Below are positions 36,186-43,718 of a stretch of DNA of 43,718 nt, one piece after another. Origin of the DNA: Gammaproteobacteria bacterium (GTDB lineage: Bacteria; Pseudomonadota; Gammaproteobacteria; Ga0077536). Below the pieces are notes generated by a model. That model saw only the letters and a program-made list of their open reading frames with translations. It did not search any database and had not been told where the DNA came from. Position numbers and translations under genes: made by a program. Position 1 is the stretch's first letter; each line of letters begins with the position of its first letter. The DNA lies in NCBI GenBank assembly GCA_030833185.1, contig JAURHQ010000009.1:1-43718 (forward strand), given 5' to 3'.

Positions 36186-37029
36186 GGCCGCTGCGCCGGC
36201 AGCGCCCAGCATGCGCAATGCGTTCAGCGTCGATGTCGAAGACTGGTTTCAGGTGGCGGCCTTCGATCCCTATCTGCCGCGCAGCGGCTGGGGCGCCCAA
36301 CCCTGTCGTATCGAGCGCAATCTCACGCGCCTCCTCGAACTGCTCGATACCTACAGCGTGAAGGCCACGTTCTTCACGCTGGGCTGGATCGGCGAACGCT
36401 ATCCGGCGTTAGTTAAAGCAATCGTGGCGGCGGGACACGAACTGGCCAGCCACGGCTATGGCCACGCGCGTGTCGACCGTCTGACCCCGGCCGAGTTTGC
36501 CGCCGACCTCGCGCGGGCGCGTGCGGTGCTGGAAGCGGCCGGCGGTCAGCGGGTGCGGGGCTACCGCGCGCCCACCTTTTCGATTCCGCCCGACAGCGGC
36601 TGGTTCTACGAGGCATTGGCCGCCAGCGGGCACGCGTACAGCTCCAGCCTGGCGCCTATTCGCCACGACAGTTACGGCGTGCCGGATGCCTCGCGTCGGG
36701 CCTACCGCGATGCTTCCGGTGTGCTCGAAATTCCCATTTCCACGGTGCGGCTTGCGGGCCGCAATTTCTCCTGCGCGGGCGGCGGCTTTTTCCGGCTTTA
36801 TCCCTACGCGCTGTTCCGCTGGGGCTTGCGACGGATCAACGAGCACGACGGCCTGCCCGGTATGTTCTTTATCCATCCGTGGGAGATCGATCCGGCCCAG
36901 CCGCGGATGTCGGGGGTGCCGGCCAAGACCCGCTTTCGTCACTACCTCAATCTGTCCCGTGTGGAGGCGCGCTTGCATCGACTATTGGCGGATTTTCGCT
37001 GGGCGCGGGTCGACGTGGTGTTTCTGTGA
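36178..37029 (+). CDS. XrtA-system polysaccharide deacetylase
   Basis: The 283-residue NodB-fold protein has motif 1 FSVDVEDWFQ (Asp19, Asp22), TFFTLGWIGERYP, motif 2 ELASHGYGHARVD (metal His pair near 86-91) and motif 3 RGYRAPTFSIPP, followed by the C-terminal DUF3473-like part (MFFIHPWEIDPAQPRM). It should remove N-acetyl groups from the EPS. There is no signal peptide, so it probably acts on lipid-linked intermediates in the cytoplasm. It overlaps the ATPase by eight bases and the FemAB gene by four (GTGA), which places it firmly in the operon. Confidence 0.93.
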   Translation: MAEAAAPAAPSMRNAFSVDVEDWFQVAAFDPYLPRSGWGAQPCRIERNLTRLLELLDTYSVKATFFTLGWIGERYPALVKAIVAAGHELASHGYGHARVDRLTPAEFAADLARARAVLEAAGGQRVRGYRAPTFSIPPDSGWFYEALAASGHAYSSSLAPIRHDSYGVPDASRRAYRDASGVLEIPISTVRLAGRNFSCAGGGFFRLYPYALFRWGLRRINEHDGLPGMFFIHPWEIDPAQPRMSGVPAKTRFRHYLNLSRVEARLHRLLADFRWARVDVVFL

Positions 37030-38090
37030 GCGAAGCGCAGCGCTGGTTCACCGGGCCGTTGCCGGTGCAGGTAGAAACCCTGCAGCCGGCAAGCGTGGGC
37101 GCTTGGGATCGCTACGTGGACGGCCATCGCGACGGCTGCTTCTTTCATCTCGCCGGCTGGCGCGAGGTGCTGGGGGCGGGCGTTGGCTTCGATACGCATT
37201 TTTTGCTCGCACGTCGCGGCGGGCTGCTGGTCGGCGTGCTGCCCCTGGCGCGCGTGCGCAGCTGGTTGTTTGGTGACGCACTGGTGTCGCTGCCGTTTTG
37301 TGTGCAGAGCGGGCTGCTGGCCGACGATGCCGATGCCGCCGCCGCGCTGCTGGGCGCGGCCTGCACGCTGACCCGCCAGCTGGGGGTGGATTATCTTGAG
37401 CTCCGCCACACCGTGGCGCAGACCAACGGCTGGCCGGCGCAGGGCGCGCAGTGGGCCTTGTTCAGCCGCACGCTGGCGGACAGCGATGAGGCCAACCTGA
37501 ACGCCATTCCGCGCAAGCAGCGCGCGGTGATTCGCAAGGCGCTGAGCAGCGATTTACGCAGCACCGCCGATGCGGACCCGCGGCACTTCCTGCCGCTTTA
37601 CGCCACCAGCGTGCGCAACCTCGGCACGCCGGTTTTTCCGGCGCGCTATTTCGCGGCCCTGTGGCAGACGTTTGGGATGCGCTCGCGCATCACTACCGTG
37701 TGGGCGGGCGACAGCGCGCTCAGCAGCGTGTGGTCGTTTGTCTACAAGGACGCCGTGCTGCCGTATTACGCCGGCGCGCTGCCGGCGGCACGCGCGCACA
37801 AGGCCTTCGACTTCATGTACTGGGCGTTGATGTGCGAAAGCGCGGAAGCCGGCCTGCAGCGCTTCGATTTTGGCCGCAGCCGGGTCGATAGCGGCGCCTA
37901 TGCGTTCAAGAAAAACTGGGGCTTTACGCCCGCGCCGGTGCATTACGAGTACCAGCTCGGCCGGGCGCAGACGGTGCCCGCGCCGCGCGCCGACAGCGGC
38001 GTATTGGCGCTCGCCTCCCGCGTATGGCGGCACCTGCCGCTACCGCTCGCCAACCGGCTGGGACCGCTGGTCTCACCCTATCTGGCCTAA
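37026..38090 (+). CDS. XrtA-system FemAB-like aminoacyl/acyl transferase
   Basis: The start is the GTG at 37026, inside the overlap GTGA with the deacetylase stop; the longer frame from 36879 only runs over that gene. The 354-residue protein shows the FemAB/GNAT layout: FFHLAGWREVLGAGVGFDTHFLLARR, LVGVLPLARVRS, AIPRKQRAVIRKAL, a VYKDAVLPYYAGAL core strand and RFDFGRSRVDSGAYAFKKNWGF, typical of exosortase-associated FemAB proteins. FemAB enzymes use aminoacyl-tRNA to add amino acids; here a modification of amino groups exposed by the deacetylase is an attractive guess. Confidence 0.88.
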   Translation: MSEAQRWFTGPLPVQVETLQPASVGAWDRYVDGHRDGCFFHLAGWREVLGAGVGFDTHFLLARRGGLLVGVLPLARVRSWLFGDALVSLPFCVQSGLLADDADAAAALLGAACTLTRQLGVDYLELRHTVAQTNGWPAQGAQWALFSRTLADSDEANLNAIPRKQRAVIRKALSSDLRSTADADPRHFLPLYATSVRNLGTPVFPARYFAALWQTFGMRSRITTVWAGDSALSSVWSFVYKDAVLPYYAGALPAARAHKAFDFMYWALMCESAEAGLQRFDFGRSRVDSGAYAFKKNWGFTPAPVHYEYQLGRAQTVPAPRADSGVLALASRVWRHLPLPLANRLGPLVSPYLA

Positions 38091-38093
38091 GGC

Positions 38094-39284
38094 ATGGAAC
38101 CGCTGCTCTTTCTCTGCCATCGCCTGCCGTACCCGCCGGACAAGGGCGACAAGATTCGTTCGTTCCATATCCTGCGCGAACTGACGCGGCGCTATCGCGT
38201 GCACTTGGGCACCTTCGTCGACGACCCGGCGGATCTTGCGCATCTGCCGGCGCTCGAAGCGCTGTGTGCGAGCGTGCATGCGGTGCCGATCAGTCCGCGG
38301 TTGCGGCGGCTGGCCAGTCTGCCGGCCTTGTGGCGCGGCGAAGCGCTGGGGCTCGCCTACTACCGCGATGCAGGCCTCGCGGCCTGGGTCGCAGCGCTGC
38401 AGCGGGCCGAGCATCCGCAGCGCGTGCTGGTGTTCTCGTCCACGATGGCGCAATACGTGACGGGCGAGGACTGGGCGGCAGTGCGGCGGGTCATCGATTT
38501 TGTCGACGTCGACTCGGAAAAATGGGCCGAGTACGCCGCCCGCAAGCCGTGGCCCATGTCGCTGGTCTACGCCCGCGAAGCGCGCCGCTTGCGGGCCTTC
38601 GAGACGGCAATTGCGGCGCGCTTCGATGCCTCGGTGTTTGTGACGGATGCGGAAGCGGCGCTGTTCTGTGCCAGCACGCACACCACGGCCGCGCGCGTCC
38701 ACGCGGTAGAAAACGGCGTTGATTTGCATTATTTCGCGCCCGATGCCGCGCGGCCTTCGCCGTATCCTGCGGCGGTGCCGGTGGCGGTGTTCACCGGCGC
38801 GATGGACTACTGGGCCAATGTCGATGCGGTGAACTGGTTTGCCCACGCCATCTGGCCGGCGGTCCGGCGCGCGCTGCCACGCGCCGAGTTCTGGATCGTT
38901 GGCACGCGACCCGGGCCGGTGGTGCAACAGCTGGCGAACTTGCCGGGTGTGGTAGTGACCGGGCGGGTGCCGGATACGCGGCCCTATCTCCAACACGCGC
39001 GGGTTGCCGTCGCGCCTCTGCGCATTGCGCGCGGCGTGCAGAACAAAGTGCTGGAAGCGATGGCCATGGGGCTGGCCGTGGTCGCGACGCCCGCCGCCTG
39101 CACGGGGCTAGGCGCGAGCGCCCCGCCCTGTGCGCAGGCCACCGACGATGCCGCGCAGTGTGCCGCGCGCGTGGTGAACGCCCTGGCAGATCCCGCGGCG
39201 CCGGCGGGCCGCCACTACGTCGATACGCATCACCACTGGCCGCGCAACCTCGCGCGGCTGGCGGATTTGCTGGAGGTGGCGTGA
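38094..39284 (+). CDS. PEP-CTERM/EpsH1-associated glycosyltransferase (GT4)
   Basis: The 396-residue GT4/GT-B enzyme begins MEPLLFLCHRLPYPPDKGDKIRSFH, which is typical of the exosortase-associated sugar transferase family stp1. The donor domain has AVENGVDLHYFAPD near residues 200-215 and VAPLRIARGVQNKVLEAMAMGLAVVAT near 305-330 with the usual EX7E-like region. It should add a sugar to the lipid-linked EPS unit. It lies three bases after the FemAB gene and overlaps xrtA by four bases (GTGA). Donor and acceptor sugars cannot be read from sequence. Confidence 0.92.
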   Translation: MEPLLFLCHRLPYPPDKGDKIRSFHILRELTRRYRVHLGTFVDDPADLAHLPALEALCASVHAVPISPRLRRLASLPALWRGEALGLAYYRDAGLAAWVAALQRAEHPQRVLVFSSTMAQYVTGEDWAAVRRVIDFVDVDSEKWAEYAARKPWPMSLVYAREARRLRAFETAIAARFDASVFVTDAEAALFCASTHTTAARVHAVENGVDLHYFAPDAARPSPYPAAVPVAVFTGAMDYWANVDAVNWFAHAIWPAVRRALPRAEFWIVGTRPGPVVQQLANLPGVVVTGRVPDTRPYLQHARVAVAPLRIARGVQNKVLEAMAMGLAVVATPAACTGLGASAPPCAQATDDAAQCAARVVNALADPAAPAGRHYVDTHHHWPRNLARLADLLEVA

Positions 39285-40840
39285 GCACGCTGGCCTTGCC
39301 GCCGGCGCGGCCACGGCTGGCGAGCAACGCCGAGGCGCTGCGTCTCCTGGGCGCGACCGCGCTGACGCTGCTGCTGTGGGCGCTTGCCTATCAGCCCACG
39401 CTGCTCGCGATGGTTCACGTCTGGCAAACCTCCGAGACCTACGCCCATGGTTTTCTGATCGGGCCGATCGCCGGCTATCTGCTCTATCGCCAGCGGGCGG
39501 CGCTGTGCGCGCAGCCCGTGGCCCGCGCGCCGCTGGCGCTGGCGCTGCTGCTGCTGGTGGGGGCGCTGTGGACGGCGGCGACGCTCGCGGCGGTCAACGT
39601 GCTGGCGGAACTCGCGGCGGTCGGCATGCTGGTCGGGGCGCTGTGGTTTGTGGTCGGCACGGCGTGGTTGCGGGTGGCCTGGTTTCCCTGCGCCTTCCTG
39701 CTGCTGGCGGTGCCGCTCGGCGACGGGCTGACGCCGCTGCTCATCTCACATACGGCAGATTTTGTGGTGACGGCGCTGCGACTGGTCGGCGTGCCGGTGT
39801 TTCGCGAAGGCAGCTTTTTCGTCATCCCGAGCGGCAGCTGGTCGGTCGTCACCGGCTGCAGCGGCATGCGTTATCTGATGGCCACGCTGACCGTCGCCGC
39901 GCTCTTTGCTCACCTCAACTATCGCGCGGTATGGAAGCAGGGCTTGTTCCTGCTCCTCGCACTCACCGTCGCGCTGGTCGCGAACTGGTTCCGGGCCTTT
40001 GGCATCGTGATGATTGCCCACCTCTCCGATATGCGGCTCGCGCTGGGCGTCGACCACTATCTCTACGGCTGGGTGTTTTTCGGGATCATCATTTTTCTGC
40101 TGATGGCGATTGGCGGGCGTTGGCGCGACGAACTGCCGCCGCCGGCGACGGTCTGCCCGCCGCTGCACGGCACGGCCCTGCGGCTGGGGGAGTGGCTGCC
40201 CTTGCTCGCGCTTTTATGCGTTTGGCCGCTGGCTTTGCCGCTGGCGGCGCCGATCGACGCCCAGCCCCTGCCGCCCTTGCGGCCCGCGCTGCCGGCGGCC
40301 GGCTGGCACGCCGTCGCGCCGCCGTTTGGCGACTGGCAGCCGCATTTTGTGGGCACACCGCAACGGCAGGCCGGGGCCGCCCGGCAGGGCGAGCAGTCCT
40401 GCGGCTGGCAGTTGGCCTGGTACCCCGGCCAGCGTCCGGGCGAGGAGTTGATACACGCCGCGAGCCGGCTCGTGCAGGAAAAAGACGACCCTTGGCGGCT
40501 GCTGGCGCAAACGCTGCGCGACAGCGGCCTGCCGGGCGCACCTCGTGCGCGTGAAAGCCTGCTGAAGGCGCGCGACGGCGATCGCACGGCGCTGGTCTGG
40601 CAGTGGTACTGGGTCGATGGCCAGTTCGTCGCCGACGCGCTCGCCGTGCAATGGCTGGGCCTGCGCGCCCGCCTCAGCGGTCGCTCGAATGCCGGCGCGA
40701 CGGTGCTGGTGTATGTGCCGCTGGCGGACGAATCCGCGCAGGTCGAGGCCAGCGCCCGGCTGCGTGCCTGCGCCGGTCCTTTGCTCGCCAGCTTCGCCAC
40801 CGAATTCGCCGCCGCCACCTTGCCGCGAGGAGAACCCTGA
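39281..40840 (+). CDS. xrtA: Exosortase A fused to EpsI domain
   Basis: Exosortase A is an inner-membrane cysteine transpeptidase-like enzyme that cuts PEP-CTERM proteins. The GTG at 39281 overlaps the previous stop. Residues 1-300 carry about eight membrane helices and the catalytic set Cys193 (VVTGCSGMRY), Arg238 (ANWFRAFG) and His259 (GVDHYLYGW). From about residue 310, after LPPPATVCP, comes one more membrane helix and a periplasmic DUF3485/EpsI domain (WHAVAPPFGDWQPHF, WYWVDGQFVADAL). This fusion of XrtA with EpsI occurs in several proteobacteria, while others keep EpsI separate. Total is 519 residues. A substrate (26132-27166) lies in the same window. Confidence 0.95.
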   Translation: MSTLALPPARPRLASNAEALRLLGATALTLLLWALAYQPTLLAMVHVWQTSETYAHGFLIGPIAGYLLYRQRAALCAQPVARAPLALALLLLVGALWTAATLAAVNVLAELAAVGMLVGALWFVVGTAWLRVAWFPCAFLLLAVPLGDGLTPLLISHTADFVVTALRLVGVPVFREGSFFVIPSGSWSVVTGCSGMRYLMATLTVAALFAHLNYRAVWKQGLFLLLALTVALVANWFRAFGIVMIAHLSDMRLALGVDHYLYGWVFFGIIIFLLMAIGGRWRDELPPPATVCPPLHGTALRLGEWLPLLALLCVWPLALPLAAPIDAQPLPPLRPALPAAGWHAVAPPFGDWQPHFVGTPQRQAGAARQGEQSCGWQLAWYPGQRPGEELIHAASRLVQEKDDPWRLLAQTLRDSGLPGAPRARESLLKARDGDRTALVWQWYWVDGQFVADALAVQWLGLRARLSGRSNAGATVLVYVPLADESAQVEASARLRACAGPLLASFATEFAAATLPRGEP

Positions 40841-42090
40841 TGAAGGTGCTGCACGTTTTTGACCATTCGCTGCCCTTGCAGAGCGGCTATACGTTTCGCT
40901 CGCTGGCGATTTTGCGCGAGCAGCGCCGTCACGGCTGGCAGACGCTGCAGCTGACCTCGGGCAAGCAGGGCAAGGCCGGCGCGGACGCCGATTTCATCGA
41001 CTCGCTGGTGTTTCATCGCACGGCGCCGCCGGGCGGCGTGATGGCCGAGCTGCCGCTGCTGGGGCAATGGGCGCAGGTGCAGGCGCTGGAGCGTCGCATC
41101 GGCGAACTGATCCTGCGCCAGCGGCCCGACCTCATCCACGCGCATTCCCCCGCGCTGAACGGCATCGCGGCGCTGCGCGCGGCGCGGCGCCATGGTGTGC
41201 CGGTGGTCTACGAGATCCGCGCCTTCTGGGAGGATGCCGCGGTTGACCACGGCACCAGCCATCCGCAGGGGCTGCGCTATCGCCTCGGCCGCGCGCTGGA
41301 GAATCACGTGGTGGCGGGGGTCGACGCGGTCTTCACCATTTGCGAAGGCTTGCGCGCCGATTTGATTGCGCGCGGGCATGCCGCTGCCCGCATCACAGTG
41401 ATTCCCAACGCGGTCGACAGCCAGCAGTTCCCGTTTCAGGCGCCGCGCGACACCGCGCTGGCCGCGAAACTTGGACTGGGCACCCATCCGGTGCTGGGTT
41501 TCGTGGGCTCGTTTTATGCCTACGAAGGCCTGATGGATTTGATTGAGGCGCTGCCTGCGGTGCTCGCCAAAATGCCGGATCTGCGCGTGCTGTTGGTGGG
41601 CGGCGGACCGACCGAGGCCGCGGTCAAGGCCAGGGTGGCGGCGTTGGGGCTCGGCGCGCAGGTGGTGCTGACCGGACGCGTGCCGCACGCCGAGGTCGAC
41701 CGCTACGCGAGCCTGATCGACGTCTTCTGTTTTCCGCGCCGGCGGATGCGGCTGACCGAGCTCGTCACGCCTCTGAAGCCGCTGGAGGCGATGGCACTGG
41801 GCAAGGTGGTGCTGGCTTCTGATGTGGGCGGTCATGGCGAACTGATTCGCCACGGCGTGACCGGCATGCTTTACGCCGCCGATGAGCCCGGCGCGCTGAC
41901 CGCCGCCATCGTGGCGCTGTTCGACGACCCGGACAGCTGGCCGGCGCTCGCCGTGGCCGGACGACGTTTCGTCGAACATCACCGACGCTGGTCGGCCAGC
42001 GTCGCGCGCTATGTGCCGGTGTATACCCGGCTGCTCGGGCCGCAGATTCTCGGCCGCCTGCAGGTAAACGGGGTCGCGCGCCGTGCGTGA
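40840..42090 (+). CDS. Exosortase A-associated glycosyltransferase (GT4)
   Basis: The 416-residue GT4 enzyme begins MKVLHVFDHSLPLQSGYTFRS, the signature opening of the exosortase-A-associated family near Daro_2409. It has HAHSPALNG, VIPNAVDSQQFPF, GFVGSFYAYEGL and PLKPLEAMALGKVVLASDVGGHGELI (donor binding). A strong GAGGAG lies upstream, and the ATG overlaps the xrtA stop by one base (TGATG); the longer frame from 40603 only runs over xrtA. Eight bases overlap the next gene. It adds a sugar to the EPS or O-glycan unit; linkage unknown. Confidence 0.94.
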   Translation: MKVLHVFDHSLPLQSGYTFRSLAILREQRRHGWQTLQLTSGKQGKAGADADFIDSLVFHRTAPPGGVMAELPLLGQWAQVQALERRIGELILRQRPDLIHAHSPALNGIAALRAARRHGVPVVYEIRAFWEDAAVDHGTSHPQGLRYRLGRALENHVVAGVDAVFTICEGLRADLIARGHAAARITVIPNAVDSQQFPFQAPRDTALAAKLGLGTHPVLGFVGSFYAYEGLMDLIEALPAVLAKMPDLRVLLVGGGPTEAAVKARVAALGLGAQVVLTGRVPHAEVDRYASLIDVFCFPRRRMRLTELVTPLKPLEAMALGKVVLASDVGGHGELIRHGVTGMLYAADEPGALTAAIVALFDDPDSWPALAVAGRRFVEHHRRWSASVARYVPVYTRLLGPQILGRLQVNGVARRA

Positions 42091-43339
42091 TGTGATCATC
42101 ACGCTGGTGGTGGTCGGCAGCCTGCCGTTCATCCTGCGCCGGCCTTTTGTGGGCGTGGTGATGTGGACCTGGCTGGGGCTGATGAACCCGCATCGGCTGG
42201 CCTGGGGCTTTGCCACCCATCTGCCGTTTGCCTTCATGGTGCTGGCTGCCACCGTGCTCGGCATGCTGGTCTCGCGCGAGCGTTGGCGCTTGCCGGCGCG
42301 GCTGGAAGTGCTGCTGCTGGCGCTGTTTCTCCTGTGGATGGGACTGAGCACCACGCAAGCGCTGTTCCCGGATCCGGCCGCCGTGCAATGGAGCAAGGTC
42401 TGGCGGGTACAGCTCGGCATTCTGCTGACCCTGCTGCTCACCCGCAGCCGCGCGCAAATCGAAGCACTGGTGTGGACGGCCGCGGTGTCGCTGGGGTTTT
42501 ACGGCGTGAAAGGCGGGCTGTGGACGTTGCTTCACGGCGGGGTGAACCGCGTCTACGGGCCGCCCGGCGGCTTCATCGGCGGCAACAACGAAATTGGTCT
42601 CGCGCTGCTGATGACCGCGCCGCTGATCTGGTATCTGGCGCAGCAGGCCACGCGGCGCTGGGCGCGCTACGCGCTCTACGCCGCCGCGATGCTGACGCTG
42701 GTGGCGGTGGTTGGTACGCATTCGCGCGGCGCTTTTCTGGGCCTGCTGGTGATGGGGCTGATGATGTTCATCAAGGCCCGCCGGCGGCTGCTGCCGGCAG
42801 TGCTGGCGTTGGTTTTTATGCTGGGTTTGCCGCTGTTCGCGCCGCAGTCCTGGTTTGACCGCATGCACACCATCAGCAGCTACGAGGGCGACCGCTCGGC
42901 GATGGGCCGCATCGATTCCTGGCGCCATGCGGTGACGATTGCCGGCGACCGCCTGACCGGCGGTGGCTTTGAAGTACTGGTGTGGGGCAGCGCGCACGAC
43001 GCGCACAGCATTTACTTCGAGGTGCTGGCCGAGCACGGCTATCCCGGACTGCTGCTGTTTTTGAGCCTCATCGTGCTGGCCTGGCGGCGCGCGAGCAGCA
43101 TTCGACGGCGCTGCGCGCAGGACCCCGCGCGCGCGCGGGACGGTGAACTCGCCGCCATGCTGCAGGTGTCGCTGGCGGGCTATCTGACGGCCGGGGCGTT
43201 TCTGGGGCTCGCCTACTTCGATTTCTTCTATCTGCTGCTGGCGTTGCTGCTGTGTCTGGACGCGCAGGTCCTGCCACTGGCGCGGACCTCCCGCCTGATT
43301 CCGCGCCGCGCCGCGCGTCCACTCCCGATTCCCGGCTGA
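42083..43339 (+). CDS. Exosortase A-associated O-antigen-ligase-like protein
   Basis: The 418-residue membrane protein has roughly ten to eleven hydrophobic segments and the Wzy_C/O-ligase pattern: YGPPGGFIGGNNEIGLALL, GTHSRGAFLGLLVMGLM and a periplasmic loop GGGFEVLVWGSAHDAHSIYFEVLAEHGYPGLLLFL with the conserved Arg and His. The family is annotated as a putative O-glycosylation ligase linked to exosortase A, which would attach glycan to protein or polymerise EPS in the periplasm. The GTG start overlaps the upstream glycosyltransferase by eight bases. A PEP-CTERM protein is the proposed glycan acceptor, by inference only. Confidence 0.9.
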   Translation: MRDVIITLVVVGSLPFILRRPFVGVVMWTWLGLMNPHRLAWGFATHLPFAFMVLAATVLGMLVSRERWRLPARLEVLLLALFLLWMGLSTTQALFPDPAAVQWSKVWRVQLGILLTLLLTRSRAQIEALVWTAAVSLGFYGVKGGLWTLLHGGVNRVYGPPGGFIGGNNEIGLALLMTAPLIWYLAQQATRRWARYALYAAAMLTLVAVVGTHSRGAFLGLLVMGLMMFIKARRRLLPAVLALVFMLGLPLFAPQSWFDRMHTISSYEGDRSAMGRIDSWRHAVTIAGDRLTGGGFEVLVWGSAHDAHSIYFEVLAEHGYPGLLLFLSLIVLAWRRASSIRRRCAQDPARARDGELAAMLQVSLAGYLTAGAFLGLAYFDFFYLLLALLLCLDAQVLPLARTSRLIPRRAARPLPIPG

Positions 43340-43352
43340 AAGGCAGGTTGTG

Positions 43353-43718
43353 ATGGCGTCTTATCTGGTGGTGAGCGAACTCTTTGCCCCGACCCACGGC
43401 GGCACTGCCGTGTGGTTTGCCGAGGTCTATGCGCGGCTCGGTGAACGCAACGACGTGATCACAGCGGCGGTGCCGGGCGCGGCGGCGGTGGATGCCCAGC
43501 ATCCGGCGCGCATTCACCGCCTGCCGCTGACGCGGGTGCCGTGGCTGCGGCCGGAATCGCTGGGGCTGTATGCGCGGCTCTTCGGCAGCACCCTGTGGTG
43601 CGCGCTCCGCCGGCGCTATACCGCGATCCACGCGGGACGTGCGCTGCCGGAAGGACTGGTGGCCTGGCTGGCGGGGCGGCTGAGCGGGCATCGCGTCGTC
43701 GTTTATGCCCACGGCGAA
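43353..43718 (+). CDS. Glycosyltransferase N-terminus, truncated by window end
   Basis: The gene runs off the window after 122 codons. The N-terminus (SYLVVSELFAPTHGGTAVWFAEV, RLGERNDVITAAVPG, then HRVVVYAHGE) is the acceptor-binding half of a GT4/GT-B glycosyltransferase. A GTG three bases upstream (43350) is also in frame, and AGGCAGG precedes both. It starts 13 bases after the ligase gene, so it continues the same operon. Its donor domain and specificity are not visible. Confidence 0.85.
   Translation, partial: MASYLVVSELFAPTHGGTAVWFAEVYARLGERNDVITAAVPGAAAVDAQHPARIHRLPLTRVPWLRPESLGLYARLFGSTLWCALRRRYTAIHAGRALPEGLVAWLAGRLSGHRVVVYAHGE

Noticed and set aside
40063-42441. Long minus-strand open frame (792 codons) opposite xrtA and the next glycosyltransferase
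   Set aside because: It lies opposite two clearly recognised genes, has a low-complexity Arg/Pro/Gln/Ser-rich translation with no motif, and is a third-position GC artefact.

Overview
The window is a GC-rich, gene-dense proteobacterial chromosome segment. The housekeeping order uvrB, tRNA-Val, thrS, infC, rpmI, rplT, pheS, pheT, ihfA, MerR-like gene, tRNA-Pro is typical of Gamma- and Betaproteobacteria. The IHF-alpha sequence looks more gamma-like, so I lean towards a high-GC gammaproteobacterium. This is inference from remembered families; no search was run.

Positions 1-12203 are conserved core: excision repair (uvrB), a translation operon whose infC uses an ATC start, IHF-alpha, a MerR-like regulator, two tRNAs (Val-GAC, Pro-GGG), a Sel1-type lipoprotein without a normal start codon, and glmS.

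Positions 12375-18016 begin an exosortase A (XrtA)/PEP-CTERM exopolysaccharide locus: an EpsB-type sugar transferase, the PrsK/PrsR two-component system (PrsR is a sigma-54 activator), and the exosortase-associated acyltransferase. Positions 27556-43718 continue it: PrsT, outer-membrane export lipoprotein, chain-length protein, tyrosine autokinase, outer-membrane beta-barrel, ExeA-like ATPase, polysaccharide deacetylase, FemAB-like transferase, three glycosyltransferases (the last cut by the window end), an XrtA-EpsI fusion and an O-antigen-ligase-like protein. Many of these genes overlap by 1-8 bases, so they probably form one translationally coupled operon.

Positions 18054-27166 lie between the two halves and are the most unusual part. 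They hold a divergent nucleotidyltransferase and a six-gene run: Tat-signal Cys-rich protein, PqqD-like protein, HprK-related kinase, PP-loop ATP pyrophosphatase with Cys pairs, long-chain acyl-CoA-synthetase-like enzyme, and thioester/fatty-acyl reductase. After these come a methyltransferase and a PEP-CTERM protein, both on the minus strand. The kinase and PqqD-like protein match the 'HPr-rel-A' system, whose function is unknown to me; the ligase, reductase and ATP-pyrophosphatase suggest it makes or attaches an acyl-derived product.

The best regulatory signal is a near-consensus sigma-54 promoter before the PEP-CTERM gene, with a weaker one before the nucleotidyltransferase. Both have the same 9-mer (AAACCCGCT) about 30 bases upstream of the -24 element. 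A duplicated 18-20 base motif further upstream of the PEP-CTERM promoter is a candidate PrsR enhancer. Together these suggest that the exosortase substrate, and perhaps the nucleotidyltransferase, are switched by PrsK/PrsR.
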